In this document: piece by piece, positions 16,276 to 23,847 of the stretch | Layout: every line of letters starts with the position of its first letter | How positions within the stretch are numbered: the stretch's first letter is position 1 | Program-made: the position numbers and the translations under genes | From: Streptomyces sp. NBC_00178 | GTDB lineage: Bacteria; Actinomycetota; Actinomycetes; Streptomycetales; Streptomycetaceae | Assembly: GCF_036206005.1 (NCBI RefSeq) | Contig: NZ_CP108143.1 | Location: 1,550,001 to 1,614,000, forward strand | Length of the DNA: 64,000 bases | Reading direction: 5' to 3' | The notes under the pieces: generated by a model | What the model was told of the DNA's origin: nothing | Database searches by the model: none | The model's input: the letters and a program-made list of their open reading frames with translations, nothing else

Positions 16276-17141
16276 TACGCGGCCACCACGCGCTTCCATG
16301 CGGCCCGCAGCCGGACCTCGGATGCGGAGTGCCCGGCGGTGCGGAAGCGTGACGCCATCTCCCGGTACGACAGCGCCGGGGTCTCGCTGTGCCGGATCTT
16401 GTCCACGAGCGCGTCCAGCGCCTCATCCGTAAGGGCGCCGGCCGACTCCAGCGCGAACGCCGAAACCGGCTCCGTGGGCCCCCAGACCGGGAGCTCCCAC
16501 CGGGGTGTGACGCCTCCTGTGACGCGGGTCGTCACGCTGGTCAGCGCCCGTCCCGTGTCCTCCCCCTCCCGCGCCGCCTCCAGCGTCGACCAGGCCCGGG
16601 AGAGGGTGTCAGCGGTGCGCGCCTGTACGTGTGCGACGCGGGCACCGGCCTGCGTCACAGCCGTCAGCCGCGTCTCCTCCGTAGAGGCTTCGGCCCGAAG
16701 CCGAGCACGCGCCACGGCGGCTTCGTCGCGCGCTTCCTGCTGAATCCCCTGGATCGCATCCAGGGCCTCACCGGTGAGCGCGGTTCGCTCCCACAGCCCG
16801 TGGACCAGCCACAGGGCTTTGGCTGCGATGGGGAGCCAGGCGACGGCCAGCCATGCCCCCGTCGACTCCTCGGCGGTGAGGGCGTGGGCGACCAGGACGC
16901 CGGTGGCAATGAGGCCGAACGACCAGCCCACGCAGGTGACCGGGGTGGAGTGGTCGCCTTGTGCGGCGAGGCGGCGTTCGTAGGCGAGGGTGGCGAGCCA
17001 GCCGCCGTCGATCCCGAGACCGACGACCAGCGCGACCGGCCACGGCATCGCCGTGCCCAGCCACATCATCACCACGGCCAGCGTGAGGACCATGGAGACG
17101 GCCGTCATGCCGACGGCGGGCAGTACGGTCTTGGCGTTCAT
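16275..17141 (-). CDS. DUF2637/SpdB-like spread membrane protein
   Basis: 288 residues. Four transmembrane helices in the first 130 residues (around 8-30, 33-53, 68-88, 96-115), with the DUF2637 motif GLGIDGGWLATLAYERRLA. A long Ala/Arg/Glu-rich helical part follows, and the C-terminus has a helix-turn-helix-like segment (SYREMASRFRTAGHSASEVRLRAAWKRV). Spd proteins help plasmids move across septa within the recipient mycelium. Overlaps the preceding gene by ATGA and the next by one base. Confidence 0.8.
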   Translation of the reverse strand: MNAKTVLPAVGMTAVSMVLTLAVVMMWLGTAMPWPVALVVGLGIDGGWLATLAYERRLAAQGDHSTPVTCVGWSFGLIATGVLVAHALTAEESTGAWLAVAWLPIAAKALWLVHGLWERTALTGEALDAIQGIQQEARDEAAVARARLRAEASTEETRLTAVTQAGARVAHVQARTADTLSRAWSTLEAAREGEDTGRALTSVTTRVTGGVTPRWELPVWGPTEPVSAFALESAGALTDEALDALVDKIRHSETPALSYREMASRFRTAGHSASEVRLRAAWKRVVAA

Positions 17142-17404
17142 GCGGCACCGCCCGTGTGCTCGGTGCCGGCTCGGTTGGTCAGGTCCCGGCGGGCCGCCAG
17201 GACCCGGTTGCGGGCCCGGCGCACCCGGCGGGTGTCCAGCTCGTTGACCGGGCGGTCGATCGTCATGATCTGCGCGTCCAGCAACTCGACCTCCGCCCGG
17301 ATCAGCGGCATCTCCCGATCGATCGCCTCCAGCTCAGCGGCCGACGGCTCGAAGTCGAGCGGCGCGGCCGTAACGAGGGCCTGAAGTGCAACGATGGTCT
17401 TCAT
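17138..17404 (-). CDS. DUF6284-like small protein, first gene of the transfer operon
   Basis: 88 residues. An ATG with TAGGAGA ribosome site; the coiled helical middle (PSAAELEAIDREMPLIRAEVELLDAQI) and basic tail (RRVRRARNRVLAARRDL) resemble a small family found at the head of AICE transfer operons. The function is unknown. A GC hairpin lies in the leader 37 bp upstream. Confidence 0.75.
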   Translation of the reverse strand: MKTIVALQALVTAAPLDFEPSAAELEAIDREMPLIRAEVELLDAQIMTIDRPVNELDTRRVRRARNRVLAARRDLTNRAGTEHTGGAA

Positions 17405-18122
17405 GGGTCGTTTTCTCCTAGCGGTGGAACGGCCCTACAGCGGCCCCGGTGTTCGAGCACCGGGGCCGCGCGCCGTCGTGTGGGTGAAGCAGGAAGGGAC
17501 GTTCTCCGGCTCCCCTCAGCCCCACCCGTGCTGCACTCGCGTAGTACGCGGCGCCGAACGGGTAGGGGAGGCAACCGGCCCGCTGCAACTGCGGGAATCA
17601 CGGTCTGAACTGGCGGCCTGGGCTACGCGGCCACCGACTCAAAGGGCGTCATCACCTGCGCCGGTCCAGCGCGGGCAAAGCCCCGGTACATCGCCTGATC
17701 ATTGGAATCCCCTCGGTCGGCGGAATGGCATGGAGCACTGCAAGGGGGATCGCGTCCCCACACTCCGGCCGTTGCTCGCGGTCGCCGGGCCACCTCGCCA
17801 GTCGGGCCGAAGCCCATTGCGTCCTACCTGGCCTTTAGCGGGATTGCAGCGTCCCCGCCCTCTGCTACTGAGCAGCCCAAAGAAGGCCCCTCAGGTACCG
17901 CTGAGATCCGCGTTCGAGACGAACCCGATGCGGTACCTCTATTACAGGTACCGCTACAAGTTTCGTCAAGCTCCGCGACGAACTCTCCGGCTTACGCGCC
18001 GGACTTCTTGATGCACCATCAGCATCGGTGCAGGTGGGGGGCGTTGTTTACCCCATGCGTGGACACCTCGGGGCGATCTCGTTACCTTCAGGAAGTCCCT
18101 AGACGTCCCACCGGGGGTTGAG
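17405..18122. promoter_or_regulatory. Divergent regulatory region of the AICE
   Basis: No convincing gene. It separates the leftward transfer operon from the rightward XRE/Nudix genes. It holds a perfect 11-bp-arm hairpin (17441-17451 / 17458-17468) in the leader of the transfer operon, and three AGGTACCGC half-sites near 17893-17954. Promoters in both directions are expected here but no -10/-35 is clear enough to call. Confidence 0.6.
17893..17954. promoter_or_regulatory. Candidate operator: three AGGTACCGC half-sites
   Basis: AGGTACCGC at 17893-17901 and 17946-17954, plus its inverse GCGGTACCT at 17930-17938; the last two form an inverted repeat with 7-nt spacer. They lie 170-230 bp before the XRE gene. 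The binding protein could be the XRE or the GntR regulator of the element. Confidence 0.5.
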
Positions 18123-18881
18123 ATGTCCAACGAACGCTTACGTGCGGCTCTGCTGGCTCAGCGCATGACGGTGCATGACCTCGCAGAAGCCATCGAGGTG
18201 AACGCGAAGACGGTCGAGCGCTGGATCACACAGGGGAAGGTGCCGTACCGCCGGCATCAGTACGCCACCGCCTCAGTCCTCAAGGTGGACGTGACGACCC
18301 TGTGGGACGACGGCCGGGCCTTCGATACCGCCACGGATCTCAGTAGGGCTGAGATCGTCACGGTGTACCCGCACCGCCATATGGTTCCGTCGTCCCTCTG
18401 GCGCGAGCTGTACGCGCGGGCAGAGAACCACGTCGACGTGCTGGTCTACTCCGGCCTGTGGCTCTCGGAGGATCCGCAATTCCACGACCTGCTGAAAGCC
18501 AAAGTTGAGCGCAACGCGCAGGTGCGGATCATGCTCGGGGACCCGGGCTGCGACGCCGTGCGGCAGCGCGGAATAGACGAAGGACACCGCATCATGGACG
18601 GCAAGATCCGCAACGCCCTGATGAATTACCAGCCGCTCTTTACGAGTCACCCGGACATCGGCTTCCGGCTGCATGATGCGACGCTGTACAACTCGCTCTT
18701 CCGGTCCGATGACGAGATGCTCGTGAACACGCACGTCTACGGAATCGGCGCCTACATGGCGCCCGTGCTACACCTGCGACGACTGGCTGGCGGCGGCCTC
18801 TTCAACACCTACGCCAAAAGCATCGAACAGACCTGGGGCAGCGCACGCGCGGTCACCGATATCGACATGGCAGGAGCCTGA
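18123..18881 (+). CDS. XRE-family regulator with DUF5919-type C-terminal domain
   Basis: 252 residues. An N-terminal HTH (LRAALLAQRMTVHDLAEAIEVNAKTVERWITQGKVPYRRHQ, residues 5-45) is followed by a large C-terminal domain (VYPHRHMVPSSLWRELYARAENHVDVLVYSGLWLSEDPQF ... ARVRIMLGDPGC-like) that resembles the DUF5919 domain with a degenerate PLD-like fold. These regulators sit next to a Nudix gene in many Streptomyces elements; in pSAM2 the regulators of this block control excision, replication and transfer. The Nudix gene follows after 2 bp. Confidence 0.82.
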   Translation: MSNERLRAALLAQRMTVHDLAEAIEVNAKTVERWITQGKVPYRRHQYATASVLKVDVTTLWDDGRAFDTATDLSRAEIVTVYPHRHMVPSSLWRELYARAENHVDVLVYSGLWLSEDPQFHDLLKAKVERNAQVRIMLGDPGCDAVRQRGIDEGHRIMDGKIRNALMNYQPLFTSHPDIGFRLHDATLYNSLFRSDDEMLVNTHVYGIGAYMAPVLHLRRLAGGGLFNTYAKSIEQTWGSARAVTDIDMAGA

Positions 18882-18883
18882 AC

Positions 18884-19357
18884 ATGGGACGCATCGACTA
18901 CCTCCACGATCCGGCTGCCCCGCCGGCAAACTCGGTGGTGCCGTCCGTCGTGGCGTTCGTACGAAATGAAGCCGGGGCCGTTCTCCTCATCAAGCGATCG
19001 GACAACGGCCGTTGGGCACTGCCCGGCGGCGGCCACGATGTAGGCGAGTCCATCAGCGACACCGTGGTGCGTGAGGTCTGGGAGGAGACTGGCATCAAGG
19101 CCGAAGTCATCGACGTGTCCGGGATCTACACAGACCCCGGACACGTGATGCTGTACGACGACGGTGAGGCTCGACAGCAGTTCAGCATCTGTTTCCGCGC
19201 TCGCCCCATCGGTGGCGCAGTGCGAACGAGCGATGAAACCACTCAGGTCCGCTGGGTTCCCCCAGCGGACCTGAGTGGTTTCGACATTCACCCCACCATG
19301 CGGCTTCGAATCGAGCACGCCATGGACGAGGCTAGGCCGACGCCCTATATCGGCTGA
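18884..19357 (+). CDS. Nudix hydrolase, Pif-like
   Basis: 157 residues; AGGAGCC in the end of the XRE gene serves as ribosome site. The Nudix box runs from G49 to I71 (GGHDVGES ... VVREVWEETGI), intact for metal-dependent hydrolysis of nucleoside-diphosphate-linked substrates. In pSAM2 the Nudix protein Pif gives immunity against redundant transfer, so that role is likely here. The coding sequence contains a 22-bp perfect inverted repeat at 19235-19282. The last 13 bp overlap the convergent HD gene. Confidence 0.85.
   Translation: MGRIDYLHDPAAPPANSVVPSVVAFVRNEAGAVLLIKRSDNGRWALPGGGHDVGESISDTVVREVWEETGIKAEVIDVSGIYTDPGHVMLYDDGEARQQFSICFRARPIGGAVRTSDETTQVRWVPPADLSGFDIHPTMRLRIEHAMDEARPTPYIG
19235..19282. 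repeat. 22-bp perfect inverted repeat inside the Nudix gene
   Basis: Arms 19235-19256 and 19261-19282 with a 4-nt loop TTCC. It lies within the coding region for TTQVRWVPPADLSGF, a conserved part of the protein, and 63 bp before the end of the convergent HD gene. It could act as a transcription terminator for the leftward or rightward transcripts or as a protein binding site. Confidence 0.85.
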
Positions 19358-19917
19358 CGCTTGGCCTCTGCGAGCCGCAGCACTACGCGCGCGGTGCATG
19401 CGAGGATCTCCGGTTCGGCCCGCCGAATGAAGGTGCCGATCAGGCTGTCAGGCCCGTACCGGCCCGCGATCTCATTGACTCGATCCACTGGGTTGGTCGA
19501 CGTGCCGTCTGGTGTGGTGTTCATGTCGCAGTAGCAGAGCGCATCCTCAAGCTCCGCGCGCTCGCGCGGAAACTCGGCTTCCAGCTCCTCGCTCATCCCG
19601 CGCGCCTCAGCTTCCATCCACGCGCAGGAATGGTGAGCCACCAGCTGCACGATCCGCTCGTCCGCGTGCGCCACATCCCGTAGGTACCTGGCGCCGTCCA
19701 GCGGGTGAAAGCCGGTCACGGCCAGGTCTGGGGCGTAACCGATGTCGTGTAGCACCGCCGCGGCCTCCAACAGCTCCGCGTCGTCGCCCAGGACGGAAGC
19801 GATAGCCCGCGCCCTCTCCGCAACGCCCTGGCAGTGCGCCCACCGACGCGGCAAAGGCTCTGCCAGCAACTCCTCCGCGAGTGGGTAGGCCCACTTCGTC
19901 AGTCCCGTTGTCGTCAA
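19345..19917 (-). CDS. HD-domain phosphohydrolase
   Basis: 190 residues. The start is a TTG that overlaps the GntR stop (TTGA), with no better start before the HD motif. The HD residues are visible: RWAHCQGVAERA (H), AAVLHDIGYAPD (HD), and LVAHHSCAW plus CYCDMNTTPDG (D). HD enzymes cleave phosphate from nucleotides. In AICEs an HD gene is often next to the GntR regulator, but its role is not established. Confidence 0.8.
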   Translation of the reverse strand: MTTTGLTKWAYPLAEELLAEPLPRRWAHCQGVAERARAIASVLGDDAELLEAAAVLHDIGYAPDLAVTGFHPLDGARYLRDVAHADERIVQLVAHHSCAWMEAEARGMSEELEAEFPRERAELEDALCYCDMNTTPDGTSTNPVDRVNEIAGRYGPDSLIGTFIRRAEPEILACTARVVLRLAEAKRQPI

Positions 19918-20381
19918 GATTGGGAAGACTCCGTTCGCTTCGGCAGCGCCCTTACGGTGCGCCGCTTCCCTTGCCTGGCTTCGGACAGCAGCCCAGCGGA
20001 CTCTAGCTTGTCGAGAGCCTTACTCACGGTGGGCCTCGAGACTCCAAAGCGCGCACTGAGCTCCGTCGTACTGGGAAAGGCTGCCCCCACCTCCAGGGCG
20101 TCATCCGCGATCACGTCCGCCAGTCGCTCAGCCAGCGGCCGACGGTCGCCGCCTTCCCCGGGGCGGATCACTCTCCACCGCCCCCCAGGCACCGGCTCCG
20201 CGATCCCCTCCTTCTGAAGGACCCCAAAGACCCGCAGAGCGACGCCGCGAGAGACCCCATGGTCACGCATTAGGTCTGCGGCCGCCGGCAACTCGGTCAT
20301 GTCATCGTCAGCCTCAACCTGCGCCCTAACCGCATCAGCAATCTTCAGGAACGTGCCCCGCGGACTGACCTGCTGCGACAC
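19914..20381 (-). CDS. GntR-family regulator with two winged-helix domains, KorSA-like position
   Basis: 155 residues from GTG 20379-20381 with GAGAGG upstream. Two winged helices are visible: an N-terminal one (FLKIADAVRAQVEADDDMTELPAAADLMRDHGVSRGVALRVFGVLQ) and a C-terminal one (PLAERLADVIADDALEVGAAFPSTTELSARFGVSRPTVSKALDKLE). Both are GntR-like, without a ligand domain. pSAM2 KorSA, a GntR repressor of the pra activator, is the nearest functional analogue by context only. Coupled to the HD gene. Confidence 0.8.
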   Translation of the reverse strand: MSQQVSPRGTFLKIADAVRAQVEADDDMTELPAAADLMRDHGVSRGVALRVFGVLQKEGIAEPVPGGRWRVIRPGEGGDRRPLAERLADVIADDALEVGAAFPSTTELSARFGVSRPTVSKALDKLESAGLLSEARQGKRRTVRALPKRTESSQS

Positions 20382-20500
20382 GCGTCGCCCCTCTCTCGTC
20401 TCGTCCTAGTTGCTTCAAGCCTGCCATGGACCCTCGGAGTCGCTGCTCCAGCCTGCCGCTAAGGTCACAAGTTCACGAGGAGGACTGCTCGGAAGCGTGC

Positions 20501-22363
20501 TTAAGGAGCCTCAAGAAGCGCGGTAATACGCCGCCTAAATTCCTCAAGTGCGACGGGGCGCACACTTTCATCCAGGCGAATCCTAGCCGTAAGCGCATCC
20601 TTGAAAGCCGCCGAATTTGCGAAGCAACGGAATTTCCCATGAATTTTCGAAATAGCCGCTTTAGGGTCAACAAGGACAGGCCATTCTTTTGACCAACCCC
20701 TGCCGACCTCAGCTTCCACCTTTGAACGCACTTGGTTCAAATCGTTTGCTTTAGCCACCGCACTATCTGCATAGTCCCTAAGGTACTGCTCATACTGCAC
20801 ATACTTTCCGCCCTCTCTTTTTGGGCTCGGCGCAGGGTGAAGCTGATTCAATTCCTTCAGTGTTTTCTGATAGATGACATCTTCCTGGAGATCATCTGCT
20901 GAACCCCCCAAAGCCACCTCCACCTCCCGCTCGGTGACTTCGTATCCTGAATTGACAAGGGTCGCAAAAATTAGTTTTGCGTTCAGGAACAAGCTCTCGA
21001 TCTCTCGAAACGGCCAGATGTGCAGATGACTGAACCGTGACATCTTCGCTTGCACCTCCGCCTCGTCCATCAAGTCGCGATCGATGAGGCAGAGCCACGG
21101 AATGCCTAGGGGTGAATTTTCGAGAGTTCTGTGAGCTGCTAGAACATCCTTTCCACTCCCAGCTACAAGAACGTGGGCTCGACCGAGCTCCACAGGAAGT
21201 AGATCCAACAGCCATTTAGAGTCTGTTTCACCTTCCACAACCAAGAGAAAATCACTCTGCAGCAACGCGGCAACCGTTATCCCTAGATCTGAAATAAGGG
21301 CTCGCCGAGAAGGTTCATCTTGCAATCTCTGGACTTGATTTTCCACAGATTCAGACGGACTCCGCAGCTGGTAAGCGGCCGAGGCTGGCGCAGTTGCGAG
21401 CAATTTCGGAGAGTGCGTGACAGCCCAAACCTGCGCTCGATCGGCGAGATTTTGCACAACGGAAAAGAGAGCCGCCTGCAGGGTTGGGTGTAGATGCTGT
21501 TCAGGCTCATCGATCAGCAGAACTCCACCGGAGGCAGAGAGTCTCCGCATGTAATACATGATTCCCAGCATTTCTTGTTCGCCGCTAGAAAGAGCCTCAA
21601 GGCCATGCGAGTGACCATCCGGGAGGCGGACTTCAATTCGACTATTAAGGCTGCTAGGGTTAATCTCCGGGCGAGTCAACGACTTTCCAGTCGCAGCATG
21701 AAAAGCTCGCTGGATCACGCCATAGTCATCTTCGCTAGTGACACCTTGCCTCTGGTTAAGCAGGTACTCATAATCCAAGGCAGCTAGATAACTCACCACA
21801 TTCGGAAAACTTGCCAGATCATTGGGTCCAGGGCGGTTGTAAAGTTCTCTTCTTTCGCTGGCAACTGAGTCACTGGAGAGCAAGGAGAGGTCCACGCCAG
21901 GCGAGGATACGAGAGGAAAATATCTCACCGCTGGCAGGAAATCAAGAGTCGCAAACGAATTACTCTCCCTGAATACGGAATTCCTTAGCAGGTGCATGAT
22001 GGTGGTCATACTATCCTCGCGAAGCCCTTGCCCCTTACTGAAATACATTCGCTCCTGAAACGGCGCAGTCTGCTTTGGAGGCAAAGCCGGCAACCCCACT
22101 CGAGGGGCCCATGATCGACACGTTTCCCATTCTTCCTCCGTGAGCGTCACACTCACTTGAATTGAGCAGTAATCTCCCCACGGGCCTATATCCGAGTAAC
22201 CGTGAAAGGTGTTGCTCCAGAACGTTTTCAACGCGTTCAGGACAAGACTTTTACCCGTGCCGTTCTGTCCACTCACAACGATCAGGGGCTCATCTCCAAT
22301 ATCAGTGAAACTAGCATGCCGCAGTCCTCGATAGTTTATGATCTCACATTGCGAAATACGCAT
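20501..22363 (-). CDS. OLD-family AAA ATPase/TOPRIM nuclease, probable defence cargo
   Basis: 620 residues, ATG with GGAGGAG ribosome site. Order: Walker A SGQNGTGKS (31-39), ABC-type signature LSSGEQE (258-264), Walker B LLIDEPEQH (282-290), H-loop THSP (316-319), then a TOPRIM domain with LLVVEGETD (E378) and LIDRD (D428, D430). This is the class of OLD nucleases that cut DNA under ATPase control and act in phage defence. No UvrD-type partner or reverse transcriptase is adjacent, so it would be a single-gene (class 1) OLD system, not Gabija. Base composition and codon use are clearly lower in GC than the rest, with codons such as TTA, AAA and AAT, indicating recent acquisition by the AICE. 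Confidence 0.88.
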   Translation of the reverse strand: MRISQCEIINYRGLRHASFTDIGDEPLIVVSGQNGTGKSLVLNALKTFWSNTFHGYSDIGPWGDYCSIQVSVTLTEEEWETCRSWAPRVGLPALPPKQTAPFQERMYFSKGQGLREDSMTTIMHLLRNSVFRESNSFATLDFLPAVRYFPLVSSPGVDLSLLSSDSVASERRELYNRPGPNDLASFPNVVSYLAALDYEYLLNQRQGVTSEDDYGVIQRAFHAATGKSLTRPEINPSSLNSRIEVRLPDGHSHGLEALSSGEQEMLGIMYYMRRLSASGGVLLIDEPEQHLHPTLQAALFSVVQNLADRAQVWAVTHSPKLLATAPASAAYQLRSPSESVENQVQRLQDEPSRRALISDLGITVAALLQSDFLLVVEGETDSKWLLDLLPVELGRAHVLVAGSGKDVLAAHRTLENSPLGIPWLCLIDRDLMDEAEVQAKMSRFSHLHIWPFREIESLFLNAKLIFATLVNSGYEVTEREVEVALGGSADDLQEDVIYQKTLKELNQLHPAPSPKREGGKYVQYEQYLRDYADSAVAKANDLNQVRSKVEAEVGRGWSKEWPVLVDPKAAISKIHGKFRCFANSAAFKDALTARIRLDESVRPVALEEFRRRITALLEAP

Positions 22364-22515
22364 TCTTCTCTCCTCCCCCTAGGCGAACGGAACAAGAGTA
22401 GGCGTTGGGCCACGGTCGAGGGGCGAGGTCTGAAAGATGCCCTCGCGTGCCCAAGAGCAATGCTCGGTCTGCGCTTCAAGTCCCGGCCGCACTTGTTCCA
22501 CGGTAGGTAGGTACC

Positions 22516-22536
22516 GGGAGCCAGACTGGGAGCCAC
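22516..22536. repeat. Putative integrase arm-type site, right
   Basis: Two GGGAGCC units 12 bp apart (22516-22522 and 22528-22534 followed by AC), the same 21-bp pattern as at 6204-6224. It sits 84 bp inside the attR core, mirroring the 75-bp distance on the left. Confidence 0.65.
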
Positions 22537-22620
22537 CCAGCACGACATCGCGCGATCGCCCATGGACGACTGCGGACAGGGCAGTGCACTGCCGAGGCCA
22601 GACAGGAGCTCACCCACAGC

Positions 22621-22659
22621 TCTTCCTGAGCCCTCCCCTAACCGCCCCTTAAGCCCGCC
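22621..22659. other. attR core (39-bp direct repeat copy 2)
   Basis: Identical to 6090-6128. It lies about 100 bp before the LPMO start, in its promoter region, so insertion places the element upstream of that gene while keeping 39 bp of the target. Confidence 0.93.
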
Positions 22660-22759
22660 ATAACGATCCCCACCTGCGGCTTTCCCCGCCCCGATCCGCC
22701 CTCGGCGACGGCTAGTTTGCTGATCACCCAGCCGTGCCCGCCGAAGGAGAACCGCCACC

Positions 22760-23797
22760 ATGGCCGCCCTCACCACCGCCCGTCGCAAGGCCGCAGGAAC
22801 CGTCGTCGCGCTCGGCGTCGTCCCACTCGCGCTGACCGCGCTCGCCGCCGCCCCGGCCGCCGCCCACGGTTCGCTGACCGATCCGGTCAGCCGGGTCTCG
22901 GCCTGTTTCGCGGAGGGGCCGGAGAACCCCCGGTCGGCGGCGTGCCGGGCCGCGGTGGCGGCGGGCGGCACCCAGGCGCTGTACGACTGGAACGGTGTGA
23001 ACATCGCGAACGCGGCGGGCAACCACCGCGGGCTGATCCCGGACGGCAAGATCTGCAGCGCGGGCAACGACAAGTTCAAGGGGCTCGACCTGCCGCGCGC
23101 CGACTGGCCGTCCACGCCCATGGAGGCGGGCAGGCACACCTTCCGCTTCCGGGCGACCGCGCCGCACAAGGGCTCGTTCGCGCTGTACCTGACCAAGCCG
23201 GACTACGACCCGGCGCAGCCCCTGAAGTGGTCGGACCTGCGGGAGAAGCCGTTCGCCGAGGCGACCGACCCGGCGCTGGTGGACGGGTCCTACGTCTTCG
23301 ACGGCACCGTCCCGCAGGCGTCCGGACGGCAGCTGGTCTACACGGTCTGGCAGCGCTCGGACTCCCCCGAGGCCTTCTACGCCTGCTCCGACGTCGCCTT
23401 CGGCGGCGGGAGCGGCGGCTCGGGCGACACGGTCGAGGCCGCCCCGGCGCCGGTCGCGTCCGCCCCGTCCGAGACGGACATCGACGAGGGCGCGGACAAG
23501 TCGTCGGTCGAGCACGGCGGCCACGGCGACGACGACGCGGCGACCGGCGCGGAGGTCACGAAGGCCGCTCCGGCGGCCGGGACCACCGCGCCCGGGGCGG
23601 CGTCCGAGGCCGCTGCGAACGCCCCGGAGCCCGACAGCGCCGCCGCTCCCGCCGGGGGCGACGTCCTCGCCGAGACGGGCGGCAGCGCCGCCACCTCGTA
23701 CCTGACGGTCGGCGGAGCGGCGGCGCTGGCCCTCGGGGCGAGCGCCCTGTTCGTCTCCGTACGCCGGCGGGCCGCCGGTGGAGCCCACCGGCGCTGA
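22760..23797 (+). CDS. AA10 lytic polysaccharide monooxygenase with LAETG cell-wall anchor
   Basis: 345 residues. A signal peptide ends APAAA|HGSLT, leaving H36 as the N-terminal His of the copper 'histidine brace'; the second His is in GRHTFRF. The AA10 core (DWNGVNIANAAGNHRGLIPDGKICSAG ... LVYTVWQRSDSPEAFYACSDV) cleaves chitin or cellulose oxidatively. An acidic Ala/Pro-rich linker leads to LAETG (303-307), a hydrophobic helix and basic tail, the signal for class E sortases. So the enzyme is displayed on the wall rather than freely secreted. The AICE att site lies in its promoter region. Confidence 0.92.
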   Translation: MAALTTARRKAAGTVVALGVVPLALTALAAAPAAAHGSLTDPVSRVSACFAEGPENPRSAACRAAVAAGGTQALYDWNGVNIANAAGNHRGLIPDGKICSAGNDKFKGLDLPRADWPSTPMEAGRHTFRFRATAPHKGSFALYLTKPDYDPAQPLKWSDLREKPFAEATDPALVDGSYVFDGTVPQASGRQLVYTVWQRSDSPEAFYACSDVAFGGGSGGSGDTVEAAPAPVASAPSETDIDEGADKSSVEHGGHGDDDAATGAEVTKAAPAAGTTAPGAASEAAANAPEPDSAAAPAGGDVLAETGGSAATSYLTVGGAAALALGASALFVSVRRRAAGGAHRR

Positions 23798-23814
23798 CGG
23801 CGCGTCGGACGGCT

Positions 23815-23839
23815 GCCGGACCCCGGTGCGGGGTCCGGC
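23815..23839. terminator. Bidirectional hairpin terminator
   Basis: Perfect 10-bp stem (23815-23824 / 23830-23839) with a 5-nt loop in the 50-bp gap between convergent LPMO and lipase genes. Confidence 0.75.
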
Positions 23840-23847
23840 GGCGCGGT

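Larger units (their letters stand above)
6090..22659. mobile_element. Actinomycete integrative and conjugative element (AICE), about 16.6 kb
   Basis: Bounded by a perfect 39-bp direct repeat (6090-6128 and 22621-22659). Inside are the AICE hallmarks: tyrosine integrase next to attL, Xis, a prim-pol/DUF3631 replication operon, an FtsK/TraB double-strand DNA translocase, a DUF2637/RRQRL/DUF6284-type spread operon, and a regulatory block with XRE, Nudix, HD and GntR genes as in pSAM2-like elements. Outside, phoD and the LPMO gene would be neighbours in an empty site. An OLD-type nuclease sits at the attR end as cargo. The att core is intergenic and not part of a tRNA gene, which is uncommon for AICEs. 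Confidence 0.93.
22364..22759. other. Right end of the AICE and LPMO promoter region
   Basis: No convincing gene. 22364-22620 is element DNA holding the right arm-type repeat. After the attR core, 22660-22759 is chromosomal leader of the LPMO gene, with GAAGGAG at about 22743 as ribosome site. Confidence 0.6.

Noticed and set aside
20501..22363. OLD protein as Gabija GajA or a retron effector
   Set aside because: No UvrD-like helicase or reverse transcriptase gene is next to it.
22460..22510. TTCAAGTCCCGG resembling a tRNA T-arm near attR
   Set aside because: No acceptor, D or anticodon stems can be built around it, and it lies outside the 39-bp att core.
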